Below, piece after piece: positions 16,654 through 25,384 of a stretch of DNA of 64,000 nt. Positions within the stretch are counted from its first letter, which is position 1; each line of letters begins with the position of its first letter. This DNA comes from Demequina litoralis. GTDB lineage: Bacteria > Actinomycetota > Actinomycetes > Actinomycetales > Demequinaceae. A program made the position numbers and the translations under genes. The notes below the pieces were generated by a model that did no database searches, had not been told where the DNA came from, and saw only the letters and a program-made list of their open reading frames with translations. The stretch lies in NCBI RefSeq assembly GCF_030418455.1, contig NZ_JAUHPW010000001.1, positions 1 to 64,000 of the forward strand, written 5' to 3'.

Positions 16654-17517
16654 ATGGGTTGGTGGGAAGCGGTCATCCTCGGGCTGGTGCAGGGACTCAC
16701 GGAGTTCCTGCCGATCTCCTCGAGCGCGCACATCCGTGTCATCGGGGCGCTGCTCCCGCACGGCGAGGACCCGGGCGCAGCGTTCACCGCGATCATCCAG
16801 ATCGGCACCGAGGCGGCGGTGATCCTCTACTTCTGGAAGGACATCGTCCGCATCATCGCGGCGTGGTTCCGCGCGCTGCTCGACCGCGAGGCCGGGGGTT
16901 GGAAGGCCCGCACGCTTGGTGCGGCGGACCCCGACGCCCGCATGGGTTGGTGGGTGATCCTCGGCTCGTTCCCCATCGTGATCCTCGGCGTGCTGCTCAA
17001 GGACACGATCGAGACGACGCTGCGCAACCTCTACATCACGGCCTTCGTGCTCGCTGGCTTCGCGATCGTGCTGTGGATCGCGGACCGCATCGGCGAGAAG
17101 CGCCGCAACCTCGACGACATCACCGTCAAGGACGCGATCCTGCTGGGCTTCGCGCAGGCGATGGCGCTCATCCCCGGCGTCTCCCGCTCGGGCGGCACCA
17201 TCACGATGGGCCTGTTCCTCGGCATGACGCGCGAGGCGGCGGCGCGGATCTCGTTCCTGCTGGCCATCCCCGCGGTGCTCGGCTCGGGCTTCTTCGAGCT
17301 CTTCACCGAGTGGGACACGCTGGGGGAGGCCGGCTCGCCGAGCTTCCTCAACACCGCGATCGCGACCGTGGTCTCGTTCGGGGTCGGCTACGCGGTGATC
17401 GTGTGGTTCCTGCGGCTCATCTCGCACCACAGCTACACGCCGTTCGTGCTCTACCGGATCGGTGCCTCGGGCGCGATCATCGGCCTGCTGGCCGCAGGAG
17501 CGATCAGCGCCACCTGA
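16654..17517 (+). CDS. uppP: undecaprenyl-diphosphatase (BacA type)
   Basis: A 287-aa polytopic membrane enzyme that removes one phosphate from undecaprenyl pyrophosphate, recycling the carrier lipid for peptidoglycan and other envelope polymers. The two signature regions are complete: LVQGLTEFLPISSSAH near the N-terminus and ALIPGVSRSGGT in the second half, which together form the inverted-repeat active site. About eight membrane segments are seen and the length is normal. Overproduction of this family confers bacitracin tolerance. Monocistronic, convergent with the PAC2 gene; the gap between them holds a 103-bp nested inverted repeat. Confidence 0.95.
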   Translation: MGWWEAVILGLVQGLTEFLPISSSAHIRVIGALLPHGEDPGAAFTAIIQIGTEAAVILYFWKDIVRIIAAWFRALLDREAGGWKARTLGAADPDARMGWWVILGSFPIVILGVLLKDTIETTLRNLYITAFVLAGFAIVLWIADRIGEKRRNLDDITVKDAILLGFAQAMALIPGVSRSGGTITMGLFLGMTREAAARISFLLAIPAVLGSGFFELFTEWDTLGEAGSPSFLNTAIATVVSFGVGYAVIVWFLRLISHHSYTPFVLYRIGASGAIIGLLAAGAISAT

Positions 17518-17526
17518 CGATTGCCA

Positions 17527-17629
17527 ATGACACGTGGGACTCATGTGACAGGTGGGAATCGCGGGGTCGTGCCAGGTGCGACGTCACGTGGCGTCGCACC
17601 ACACGCACCACACCTGTCACTGGTGTCAT
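17527..17629. repeat. nested inverted repeat between convergent genes
   Basis: Three symmetrical arm pairs are nested. ATGACAC (17527-17533) pairs with GTGTCAT (17623-17629). GTGACAGGTG (17545-17554) pairs with CACCTGTCAC (17611-17620). GGTGCGACG (17575-17583) pairs with CGTCGCACC (17592-17600) around TCACGTGG. It fills most of the gap between uppP and the PAC2 gene and may be a two-way terminator or a decayed small mobile repeat. Confidence 0.75.
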
Positions 17630-17647
17630 GGGGAGTCGGTGGGAGGG

Positions 17648-18514
17648 CTATGCCTTGCCGTTACCGAGGTCGCGGCGCCGCAGGAACTTCTCGAACTCCG
17701 CGGCGATCGCGTCGCCCGACGCCTCCGGGAGCGCCGTCTCGTCCATGACGGACTCGAGCTGCTCGACGTGGGCCGAGATCTCCTCGTCCTCCTCCGCGAG
17801 CTCGTCGGCGCCGTGCTGCCACGCCTCGACCTCCTCGGGCAGGTCGCCCAGGTCGATCGGCTCGCCCAGGAAGCGCTCGAGCTGCGACAGGATCGACACG
17901 GTCGCCTTGGGGCTCGGCGGGTGCGCGATGTAGTGCGGCACCCCCACCCACACGGAGATGACCGTGATGCCGCGCAGCGCGGCCTCGTGCCCGAGCACGC
18001 CGAGCACGCCGGTGGGGCCCTCGTAGTCGGAGCGCTCGAGGTCGAAGGCCTCGCGGGCGCGCGCGTCCTCGCTCGTGACGAACGTGGGGAGCGGGCGCGT
18101 GTGCGGGGCGTCGACGAGCAGCGCGCCGCACGTGATGAGCGTCTTGACGTCGAGGTCCTCGGCGCAGTCGAGGATCTCCCGGCAGAAGCGGCGCCACCGC
18201 ATCGACGGCTCGATGCCGCGCACCAGCGCGATGTCGCGGTCGCCCACCCACGGGCCGTTCGCGGTCGACACCACCGTGCCGGGCCAGGAGACGACCCGCT
18301 CGCCACCCGCGAGCGTCTGGATGCTCGGGCGGCTCACCTGGAAGTCGTGGTAGTCCTCGGGATCGAGAGCCGCGTACTCGCGTGCGCTCCACATCCGCGC
18401 GAGGTGGTCGAGCGCGGAGGACGCCGCGGATCCCGCGTCGTTCCATCCCTCGAAGGCCGCGATCATCACGGACTGGTCGGCGGCCAGGGCTGCGGGGTCG
18501 CTCTCGGCTGTCAT
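17648..18514 (-). CDS. PAC2 family protein
   Basis: A 288-aa protein of the PAC2 (proteasome assembly chaperone 2-like) family widespread in actinobacteria. Recognisable segments are MIAAFEGWNDAGSAAS near the N-terminus, LLVDAPHTRPLPTF, and TGVLGVLGHEAALRGI leading to SVWVGVPHYIAHPPSPKATV. The C-terminal ~60 residues are acidic and helical (EDEEISAHVEQLESVMDE). The bacterial role is not established; the eukaryotic name refers to 20S proteasome assembly, which is notable because no 20S genes are seen here. It is transcribed divergently from the HAD gene with overlapping -10 boxes. Confidence 0.88.
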   Translation of the reverse strand: MTAESDPAALAADQSVMIAAFEGWNDAGSAASSALDHLARMWSAREYAALDPEDYHDFQVSRPSIQTLAGGERVVSWPGTVVSTANGPWVGDRDIALVRGIEPSMRWRRFCREILDCAEDLDVKTLITCGALLVDAPHTRPLPTFVTSEDARAREAFDLERSDYEGPTGVLGVLGHEAALRGITVISVWVGVPHYIAHPPSPKATVSILSQLERFLGEPIDLGDLPEEVEAWQHGADELAEEDEEISAHVEQLESVMDETALPEASGDAIAAEFEKFLRRRDLGNGKA

Positions 18515-18520
18515 TGCGCC

Positions 18521-18530
18521 AGCCTAGACT
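18521..18530. promoter_or_regulatory. overlapping divergent -10 boxes
   Basis: AGCCTAGACT holds a minus-strand TAGGCT (18521-18526), 6 nt from the PAC2 ATG, and a plus-strand TAGACT (18525-18530), 8 nt from the HAD ATG. The two hexamers share a TA step, so both promoters probably cannot open at once. Confidence 0.65.
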
Positions 18531-18538
18531 CACGCCAT

Positions 18539-19228
18539 ATGAATGAGAAGGCGACGCTCCCGGCCGCCGTGCTGTGGGACATGGACGGCACGCTCATCGA
18601 CTCGGAGCCCTACTGGATCGCGGCCGAGACCGAGCTCGCGAGGAAGTTCGGCGTGGGCTGGACCCACGAGGACGGGCTCCAGCTCGTCGGCAACCCGCTG
18701 TCGGTGTCCGCGCAGATCATGATCGACCGCGGCGTCGCGCTCGACCCCGACGAGATCATCACCTACCTCCTCGGCCGCGTCACGGCGCAGGTGCGCCAGC
18801 GCACGCCGTGGATGGACGATGCGCGGGGCCTGCTGGACGAGGTGGTGTCCGCTGGCATCCCGTGCGCCCTCGTGACGATGTCCTACACGATGCTCGCCGA
18901 GGCCTTCGTATCGCGCGCGCCCGACGCCTTCGCGGTCGTGGTCACGGGGGACCAGGTCACGCACGGCAAGCCTCATCCCGAGCCGTACCTCACGGCCGCG
19001 GAGAGGCTCGGCGTCGACATCGCCGACTGCGTCGCGATCGAGGACTCGCCCGCGGGCGTGGGCTCCGCCTACGCGTCCGGCGCGGCGACCATCGGCGTGC
19101 GCCGGCTCGTGCCGATCGAGCCGCGGCCCGGGCTGAGCCGGGTGAGGTCGCTCGCCGGGCTCGGCGTCGAGGGGCTGGGGCGGATCCTCGGGGGAGAGGT
19201 CGTCGACCAGCTCGGCGAGGACACGTAG
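18539..19228 (+). CDS. HAD-superfamily phosphatase (beta-phosphoglucomutase-like)
   Basis: A 229-aa haloacid dehalogenase-type hydrolase. Motif I is LWDMDGTLIDSEPYW (nucleophile Asp and acid/base Asp), motif II is ALVTMSYTM, motif III is the Lys in GKPHPEPYLTA, and motif IV is CVAIEDSPAGV. An alpha-helical cap lies between about residues 20 and 85, the subclass I type seen in phosphoglycolate phosphatases and beta-phosphoglucomutases. The substrate is probably a small sugar phosphate but cannot be fixed. Start at ATG 18539, likely leaderless. It is convergent with the nuclease gene; the 102-bp gap after it shows no strong hairpin. Confidence 0.9.
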   Translation: MNEKATLPAAVLWDMDGTLIDSEPYWIAAETELARKFGVGWTHEDGLQLVGNPLSVSAQIMIDRGVALDPDEIITYLLGRVTAQVRQRTPWMDDARGLLDEVVSAGIPCALVTMSYTMLAEAFVSRAPDAFAVVVTGDQVTHGKPHPEPYLTAAERLGVDIADCVAIEDSPAGVGSAYASGAATIGVRRLVPIEPRPGLSRVRSLAGLGVEGLGRILGGEVVDQLGEDT

Positions 19229-19330
19229 CGTCCCTCAGCTCCCCGTAGCAGTCGCAGACTTCCGAGAACCGTCCGTGAGGTCCCCGCAGCACGCCGTGGG
19301 TGGGGTGGTGGGGCGGGTAGGGCGGGCGGC

Positions 19331-20164
19331 TCAGGCGGTGAGGGGGCGCACGCCCAGGGCACGCTCGACCGCGTCGGGGTCGAGGGGCAGCTCCGCGCCG
19401 CCGAACTCCGGGCAGCGGTCCTGGAAGCTGCACCAGCCGCACAGCGGCGTCCTACGGGTGCGGAAGCGGCCCGCCTCGGCGGCAGCGGTGATCTCGTTCC
19501 AGATCTCGCGGATCTCGTGCTCGATCTGCGCGATGTCGTCGCCGGTGGGGCGGATCTCGAGCCGCCCGCCGTCCTTGAGGAAGAGCAGCTGGAGCAGCGC
19601 GGGACGGCGCTGGCGGAGCCGCTCGATCACCAGGGCGTAGAAGCGCATCTGGAAGCGCTCCTTCTTGGCGCCGTAGCGCGGGTCCGGCGTCTTGCCCGTC
19701 TTGTAGTCCACGATCCGGATCGAGCCGTCCGGCGCGATGTCCACGCGGTCGACGATGCCGCGCAGCAGCGGCCCGTCCTCGAGCTGCAGCTCGACGAACT
19801 CCTCGCGCGCGGCGGGCTCGAGCCGCTGCGGGTTCTCCAGGTCGAAGTAGGTGGCGAGGCGCGTCCGGCCGTCGGCGAGCCACGCGGACTCGGAGGCCTC
19901 GTCCGCGTGCAGCTCCGCGAGCGCGGGGTCCTTCGCGAGCATCGCCCGCCACTGGGGCTCGAGCCGCGCCTGCGCCGTCTCGACCGTGCGCTCGCGTGCG
20001 GGCAGGTCGTAGAGCTTCTCCAGCACCGCGTGCACGAGCGTGCCGAGCGTCGCGGCGGCCGACGGCGGCTCCGGCAGCCGGTCCACGGTCCGGTAGCGGA
20101 ACAGCAGCGGGCACTGCTGGAAGTCCCCGGCGCGGGACGGCGAGAGGGCGGGAGGTCGAGCCAT
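19331..20164 (-). CDS. RecB-family PD-(D/E)XK nuclease with Fe-S cysteines
   Basis: A 277-aa nuclease-domain protein resembling the C-terminal domain of AddB/RecB. The catalytic PD-(D/E)XK core is GIVDRVDIAPDGSIRIVDYK, followed by TGK. Four cysteines (C18 in FQQCPL, and C242, C245, C251 in CGWCSFQDRC) match the split 4Fe-4S cluster arrangement of AddB-type nucleases. No helicase motor is present, so it may act alone, as actinobacterial 'RecB family exonucleases' are annotated. Start at ATG 20164, with a minus-strand TAGGGT (20172-20177) 7 nt away; an alternative start would add ten residues. It is divergent from the site-2 protease gene. Confidence 0.88.
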   Translation of the reverse strand: MARPPALSPSRAGDFQQCPLLFRYRTVDRLPEPPSAAATLGTLVHAVLEKLYDLPARERTVETAQARLEPQWRAMLAKDPALAELHADEASESAWLADGRTRLATYFDLENPQRLEPAAREEFVELQLEDGPLLRGIVDRVDIAPDGSIRIVDYKTGKTPDPRYGAKKERFQMRFYALVIERLRQRRPALLQLLFLKDGGRLEIRPTGDDIAQIEHEIREIWNEITAAAEAGRFRTRRTPLCGWCSFQDRCPEFGGAELPLDPDAVERALGVRPLTA

Positions 20165-20265
20165 GCGACCCACCCTAGGGGCACGCTCCGACAACGGACC
20201 CGACGACGCCGACGCCGGCCACGCGCGCGCCGGGACGGTCCCCGCCGCCCACTACCGTGGTCCCC

Positions 20266-21381
20266 ATGAGCCAGCCCCCGCCCCGCGCCCGCAAGCCCCG
20301 CGGCATCACGCTCGGACGCGTGCTCGGCGCGCGCGTCGTCCTCATGCCGTCGACGATCGTGATGGCGCTCATCCTCGCGGCGTTCTACGGCACGGGAGAG
20401 GACGGCTTCAGCCGCCAGGGCTTCTCGATCGGGCTCGCGGTCGCGATCCTGCTGTTCGTCTCCGTCTTCCTCCACGAGCTCGCGCACACCGCGGCCGCGC
20501 GGGCCTTCGGTCGCGAGGTGCAGGAGATCGTGCTCACCTTCTTCGGCGGTCACACGCAGTTCCGCAGCTCGGATCCGCGCCCGCTCGAGATCGGCGTCAT
20601 CGCCGCGGCCGGCCCCGTGACCAACGCTGTCGTCGGCGCCGGCGCGATGGCGGCCGCGGGCGCCTTCGACGGCATGACCGGCCGCATCATGTCCTACGCG
20701 GGCCTGCTCAACCTCATCCTCGCGGCGTTCAACGCCCTGCCAGGCTCGCCGCTCGACGGCGGCCGCGTCGTCAACGCGATCGTGTGGGGCGTCTCGGGCG
20801 ACCGCTGGAAGGGCCACCGCTGGGCCGCCAACGGCGGGCGCATCGTCGCCGTCGCCGTGATCGTGCTCGCGGTGGGCGTGCCTCTGCTCACCGGCAGCGG
20901 CGTCGACATCGTCGCGGCCATCTGGGCGATGTTCCTCTTCTCCGTCATCTGGCCCGCCGCCTCCGCCGAGCTGCGCGCCGCCACGGTGCTCGGCCGCCGC
21001 GAGAAGGTCACCGCGCTGTCGCTCGCGGCCCCGGCGGTCGGGGTGCCCTTCGACGCGACCGTCGCACAGGCGCGCGAGGTGGCCGCCCGGTCCGGCGCGC
21101 GCGAGGTCGTCGTGCTCACCGCGGACGGTCAGGCCGCCGGCCACTTCCCGGTGGCGCTCACCGAGGCGGTGCCCGAGGAGGCGCGCGCGACCACCACCCT
21201 CATGTCGGTGACGATGCCGGTGGTGCGGGGCGCGTCGATCCCCGCCTCCGCGACGGGCGAGGGCCTGGTCGAGGCCGTGGTGCCGTGGTTCGGTCGCACC
21301 GACGTCCTCGTGGTGACCGACGACGACGGCCTGCCCGTCGGCGTCGCGAAGCTGGAGGAGATCCGCGAGGCTCTCAGCTGA
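20266..21381 (+). CDS. site-2 protease family (M50) intramembrane metalloprotease
   Basis: A 371-aa polytopic membrane protease. The zinc-binding HExxH is His70-Glu71...His74 in FLHELAHTAAARAFG, and the third ligand region is NALPGSPLDGGRVV (Asp164). About five or six membrane helices lie between residues 30 and 235. A C-terminal cytoplasmic region (about 245-371) contains two CBS-like halves (FDATVAQAREVAARSGAREV and LVVTDDDGLPVGV), as in the CBS-containing class of bacterial site-2 proteases. Family members cut membrane-bound anti-sigma factors or other substrates; the target is not evident here. TACCGT (20253-20258) lies 7 nt before the ATG. It is upstream of the pupylation cluster but separated by an 82-bp gap with its own promoter. 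Confidence 0.9.
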   Translation: MSQPPPRARKPRGITLGRVLGARVVLMPSTIVMALILAAFYGTGEDGFSRQGFSIGLAVAILLFVSVFLHELAHTAAARAFGREVQEIVLTFFGGHTQFRSSDPRPLEIGVIAAAGPVTNAVVGAGAMAAAGAFDGMTGRIMSYAGLLNLILAAFNALPGSPLDGGRVVNAIVWGVSGDRWKGHRWAANGGRIVAVAVIVLAVGVPLLTGSGVDIVAAIWAMFLFSVIWPAASAELRAATVLGRREKVTALSLAAPAVGVPFDATVAQAREVAARSGAREVVVLTADGQAAGHFPVALTEAVPEEARATTTLMSVTMPVVRGASIPASATGEGLVEAVVPWFGRTDVLVVTDDDGLPVGVAKLEEIREALS

Positions 21382-21451
21382 GGAGGACGATGTGCGGCGG
21401 ACCGGGCGCGAAGGGTCCGGACGGGCCGTCGGCGGCCCCCGACCCGCGCCC

Positions 21452-21457
21452 TAGACT
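21452..21457 (+). promoter_or_regulatory. -10 box for trmI-arc-dop operon
   Basis: TAGACT is 6 nt before the trmI ATG and predicts a leaderless mRNA. The following genes arc and dop overlap or abut, so this promoter should serve all three. Confidence 0.6.
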
Positions 21458-21463
21458 GGCCGC

Positions 21464-22459
21464 ATGACCCAACCCTCCGAGCCCGTCGGCGCGTCCGAGC
21501 GCCGGGGCCCGCTCCGCGCCGGCGACCGAGTCCAGCTCACCGACGCCAAGGGCCGCCACCACACCATCGTCCTCACGCCCGGCAAGCAGTTCCACACGCA
21601 CCGCGGCATGTTCCACCACGACGACGTCATCGGCCGGCCCGAGGGCACCGTCGTCACCAACACCGCCGGCTTCGACTACCTCGTGCTGCGCCCGCTGCTC
21701 AGCGACTTCGTGCTGTCGATGCCGCGCGGCGCCGCGGTCGTCTACCCCAAGGACTCCGGCCAGATCGTGCAGATGGCGGACATCTACCCGGGCGCGCGCG
21801 TGGTCGAGGCGGGCGTCGGCTCCGGCGCCCTCACCATGTCGCTGCTGCGTGCGGTGGGCGACGCCGGCCGGCTGGTGAGCATCGAGCGCCGCGAGGACTT
21901 CGCGGACATCGCCCGCGCCAACGTCGAGTCGCACTTCGGGGGGCCGCACCCCGCGTGGCGCCTCGAGATCGGCGACTTCGCCGACCGGGTCGCGGACGTC
22001 TTCGAGCCGGGCACCGTCGACCGCATCATCCTCGACATGCTCGCCCCGTGGGAGAACCTCGAGGCGGCGGCCGATGCGCTGGCCCCCGGCGGCGTGTTCC
22101 TCGCCTACGTCGCGACCACCACGCAGCTGTCCCGCCTCGCGGAGGACCTGCGCGAGCACGGCGGCTTCACCGAGCCGCGCGCGTGGGAGTCGATGGTGCG
22201 CACCTGGCATCTCGAGGGCCTCGCGGTGCGTCCCGACCACCGCATGATCGGCCACACCGGCTTCCTCCTCACCGCGCGCCGCATGGCGCCCGGTGTCGAG
22301 CCGCCGCGCCGCACGCGTCGTCCCGCGAAGGGCTCCTACCCCCACGAGGAGCAGTGGACCCCCGAGGACCTCGGCGAGCGTGCCGTGTCCGACAAGAAGA
22401 TCCGCAAGGTCCGCCGCGACGCCACGAGCGCGCGCGACGCCGCCGCCGGGGAGGACTGA
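21464..22459 (+). CDS. trmI: tRNA (adenine-58-N1)-methyltransferase TrmI
   Basis: A 331-aa class I AdoMet methyltransferase that methylates A58 in the T loop of tRNA. The N-terminal beta-barrel (GDRVQLTDAKGRHHTIVLTP, then GKQFHTHRGMFHHDDVIG) is characteristic of TrmI. The Rossmann domain has motif I VVEAGVGSGALTMSLL, the acidic motif II SIERREDF, and the DRIILDMLAPW motif IV. The basic C-terminal tail (RRTRRPAKGS...KKIRKVRRD) is typical of actinobacterial members. Its stop overlaps the start of arc (TGATG). trmI upstream of the Mpa/ARC ATPase is a conserved actinobacterial arrangement. Confidence 0.94.
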   Translation: MTQPSEPVGASERRGPLRAGDRVQLTDAKGRHHTIVLTPGKQFHTHRGMFHHDDVIGRPEGTVVTNTAGFDYLVLRPLLSDFVLSMPRGAAVVYPKDSGQIVQMADIYPGARVVEAGVGSGALTMSLLRAVGDAGRLVSIERREDFADIARANVESHFGGPHPAWRLEIGDFADRVADVFEPGTVDRIILDMLAPWENLEAAADALAPGGVFLAYVATTTQLSRLAEDLREHGGFTEPRAWESMVRTWHLEGLAVRPDHRMIGHTGFLLTARRMAPGVEPPRRTRRPAKGSYPHEEQWTPEDLGERAVSDKKIRKVRRDATSARDAAAGED

Positions 22460-23868
22460 TGGTGGCCGAGGCCCAGGACGTGATCGCGCGTCTCGAGCGT
22501 CAGAACGCGGAGCTCCAGCGCCTGCTCACGCTCGCCCGCGACCAGATCGGCGAGATGCGCGAGAAGTTGGCGGAGGCGTCGCAGCCGCCGCAGACCTTCG
22601 CGACCTTCGTGGAGTGGTCGGGCCGCAACGCCGACGTGGTCGCGAGCGGCCGCCGCCTGCGCGTCGCCGTGCTGCCCACGCTCGAGGCGGACCTGGTCCC
22701 CGGAGACGAGGTGCTCCTCAACGCCATGAGCGTCGTCGTGGACGTCGCCAAGCCGGACCGCACCGGCCAGGCGGCCATCGTGCGCGAGGTCGTCGACGAG
22801 GACCGCCTGCTCGTGGTCTCGCGCGGCGAGGACGAGCGCGTCGTCACGCTCGTGGGCGGGGACGCCCCGCGCCGCGTGCACGAGGGCGACACCGTCATCA
22901 TCGACCCCCGGACCGGCTTCGCGACCGAGAAGGTCGAGCGCACCGGCGTCGAGGCGTTGCTGCTCGAGGAGGTGCCGGACATCGACTACTCGTCGATCGG
23001 CGGCCTCACCCCGCAGATCGAGCGCATCCGCGACGCGATCGAGCTGCCGCTCGTCCACCCCGAGCTCTACCGCGAGCACGCCCTGCGCCCGCCGCGCGGG
23101 CTGCTGCTCTACGGCCCTCCCGGCTGCGGCAAGACGCTCATCGCGAAGGCCGTCGCGCACTCGCTCGCCGAGGCGGTGGGCGCGGACCGCTCGTACTTCC
23201 TCAGCGTCAAGGGCCCCGAGCTGCTCAACAAGTACGTCGGCGAGACCGAGCGCTACATCCGCACCATCTTCGAGCGGGCCCGCGCCAAGGCGCACTCGGG
23301 CGCCCCGGTCGTGGTGTTCTTCGACGAGATGGACGCGCTCTTCCGCGCCCGCGGCTCCGGCGTGAGCTCCGACATGGAGACCACGATCGTCCCGCAGCTC
23401 CTCACCGAGCTCGACGGCGTCGAGGCGCTGGGCAACGTCATCGTCATCGGCGCCTCGAACCGCGAGGACATGATCGACCCCGCCATCCTGCGCCCCGGCC
23501 GCCTCGACGTGAAGATCGAGATCTCGCGTCCCAGCCCCGAGGCCACGGCGGACATCTTCGGCAAGTACCTCACGTCGGCCCTGCCGCTCGCCCAGGCGGA
23601 GCTCGACGCCTACGGCGGCGACCGCGACGCGACCGCGCGCGGCCTCATCGACGCGGGCGTGTCGCGCATCTTCGCCCACGGCGACGCGTCGCGGCACGTG
23701 TCCGGCGCCGTGGTGCGCAACGTCGTCGACCGCGCCAAGACGGCCGCGATCAAGGGCGTCGTCGCGGGTCACGCCAAGGGCCTCACACGCGCCCACCTCG
23801 AGGTCGCGGCGGACCAGGAGCTCGCCGAGGCGCGGGCCGTGGCCGCCGGCACCCTCGCGGGGGAGTGA
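22459..23868 (+). CDS. arc: proteasomal-type AAA ATPase ARC (Mpa)
   Basis: A 469-aa AAA ATPase that recognises Pup-tagged proteins. Layout: N-terminal coiled coil (about 5-42, VIARLERQNAELQRLLTLAR), the tandem OB inter-domain, and an AAA domain with Walker A GPPGCGKT (219-226), Walker B VVFFDEMD (Asp289-Glu290), sensor 1 (IGASNRED) and the second region of homology (DPAILRPGRLD). It is shorter than mycobacterial Mpa (about 600 aa). The C-terminus ends GTLAGE and lacks the terminal GQYL-type tyrosine tail that docks Mpa onto the 20S proteasome. It overlaps trmI by one base and is followed by dop after one base. Confidence 0.93.
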   Translation: MVAEAQDVIARLERQNAELQRLLTLARDQIGEMREKLAEASQPPQTFATFVEWSGRNADVVASGRRLRVAVLPTLEADLVPGDEVLLNAMSVVVDVAKPDRTGQAAIVREVVDEDRLLVVSRGEDERVVTLVGGDAPRRVHEGDTVIIDPRTGFATEKVERTGVEALLLEEVPDIDYSSIGGLTPQIERIRDAIELPLVHPELYREHALRPPRGLLLYGPPGCGKTLIAKAVAHSLAEAVGADRSYFLSVKGPELLNKYVGETERYIRTIFERARAKAHSGAPVVVFFDEMDALFRARGSGVSSDMETTIVPQLLTELDGVEALGNVIVIGASNREDMIDPAILRPGRLDVKIEISRPSPEATADIFGKYLTSALPLAQAELDAYGGDRDATARGLIDAGVSRIFAHGDASRHVSGAVVRNVVDRAKTAAIKGVVAGHAKGLTRAHLEVAADQELAEARAVAAGTLAGE

Positions 23869-23869
23869 C

Positions 23870-25384
23870 GTGAGGGTCGTCGGGATCGAGACCGAGTACG
23901 GGATCGTCGACCCGGACGAGCCGCGCGCCAACCCCATCCTCATGTCGTCGCGCCTCGTGACGGCGTGCCGGGCGTGGGCGGGCGAGGCGACCAGCCGCTG
24001 GGACTACGGCGGCGAGGACCCGCTGCAGGACCAGCGCGGCTTCCGCCGGTCCCGCCTGGGCGCCTCCGAGGACCTGCTCACCGACGCGGCCGAGTTCGAC
24101 GCGGCCGAGGGCCGGGTCACGCTGCGCCGCCGCCGGGGGTCGTGGGAGGATCCCGCCCACCTCAACGCCGTCCTCGCCAACGGCGCGCGCTTCTACGTCG
24201 ACCACGCGCACCCCGAGTACTCGGGTCCCGAGGTCACCAACGCGCGCGACGCCGTGGTCTGGGACCGCGCCGGCGACGCGATCGCGCTGGCCGCCGCGGC
24301 GCGCTACGCGGAGGACGAGGGCTCGCGCGTCGAGCTGTACAAGAACAACGTCGACGGCAAGGGCGCGAGCTACGGCACGCACGAGAACCTCCTCGTCGAC
24401 CGCGCGGTGCCGTTCGACGATCTCGCGCGCCGTCTCACCCCGCACCTCGTCACGCGCCAGATCTTCACGGGCGCCGGGCGCGTCGGCCTCGGCCAGTTCG
24501 GCGAGGCGCCCGGCTTCCAGATGTCGCAGCGCGCCGACTACATGGAGGCCGAGATCGGCCTCGAGACCACGCTGCGCCGACCCATCGTCAACACCCGCGA
24601 CGAGCCGCACGCCGCGCGTGACCGCTACCGCCGCCTCCACGTCATCATCGGCGACGCCAACCTCTTCGACGTCGCCACCTTCCTCAAGATCGGCACCACG
24701 TCGCTCGTGCTGTCCGCGATCGAGGCCGACGACGAGCGCCTCGACGCGCTCGAGCTCGCCACGCCGGTCGAGGACGTGCAGGCCGTGTCGCGCGACCTCC
24801 AGCTGCGCGCGCGCCTCGAGCTGGCGAGCGGCGAGACCGCGACCGCGCTCGAGATCCAGCGCGCGCTGCTCGAGATCTGCCGCACGTACGCGACCGACGC
24901 CGGCGACGCCGCCGTCGTCGCCCGCTGGGAGGGCGTGCTCGAGCGCCTCGGCGGCGACCTCTTCTCCGCGGCCCGCGAGGTCGAGTGGGTCGCCAAGCTC
25001 CAGCTCCTCGGCAGGCTGCGGGCGCGCCACGCGACCGGGACCCACCCCGACGGGCTGCCGTGGGACGATGCGCGGCTCGCCGCCATGGACCTCCAGTGGA
25101 GCCGCCTCGGCGACGGCTGGGCGACGCGCCTCGCGGACGCCGGCCAGGTCGAGCGGCTCGCCACCGACGAGGAGGTCGCGGGCGCGGCCACGCGCGCGCC
25201 GCAGGACACCCGCGCCCGGCTGCGCGGCGGCATCGTCGCGGCCCGACCCGACCTCGTCGACGCGGCCGGCTGGTCCACCGTGGTGCTCGACCGCGAGACC
25301 GACCACGGGCACCTGGAGGTGGTGCACCTCGACGAGCCCGGCGCGGCGCGCCACCCCCTCCTCGACGCGCTCATCGGCGGATAG
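23870..25384 (+). CDS. dop: Pup deamidase/depupylase Dop
   Basis: A 504-aa carboxylate-amine ligase-fold enzyme that converts the C-terminal Gln of Pup to Glu and removes Pup from substrates. Nucleotide-binding residues are in GIETEYGIVDPDEP, and the catalytic Asp region is ARFYVDHAHPEYSGPEVTN. LYKNNVDGKGASYGTHENLL and INTRDEP-type segments (IVNTRDEPHA) are shared with PafA. The Dop-specific loop (about residues 40-75, GGEDPLQDQRGFRRS) is present, which separates it from PafA. GTG start one base after the arc stop. Its TAG stop is part of the -10 box of pup. Confidence 0.94.
   Translation: MRVVGIETEYGIVDPDEPRANPILMSSRLVTACRAWAGEATSRWDYGGEDPLQDQRGFRRSRLGASEDLLTDAAEFDAAEGRVTLRRRRGSWEDPAHLNAVLANGARFYVDHAHPEYSGPEVTNARDAVVWDRAGDAIALAAAARYAEDEGSRVELYKNNVDGKGASYGTHENLLVDRAVPFDDLARRLTPHLVTRQIFTGAGRVGLGQFGEAPGFQMSQRADYMEAEIGLETTLRRPIVNTRDEPHAARDRYRRLHVIIGDANLFDVATFLKIGTTSLVLSAIEADDERLDALELATPVEDVQAVSRDLQLRARLELASGETATALEIQRALLEICRTYATDAGDAAVVARWEGVLERLGGDLFSAAREVEWVAKLQLLGRLRARHATGTHPDGLPWDDARLAAMDLQWSRLGDGWATRLADAGQVERLATDEEVAGAATRAPQDTRARLRGGIVAARPDLVDAAGWSTVVLDRETDHGHLEVVHLDEPGAARHPLLDALIGG

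Noticed and set aside
19331..20164. CRISPR Cas4 nuclease
   Set aside because: The Fe-S plus PD-(D/E)XK layout resembles Cas4, but no cas genes or arrays are present and the sequence matches the actinobacterial RecB-family exonuclease better.
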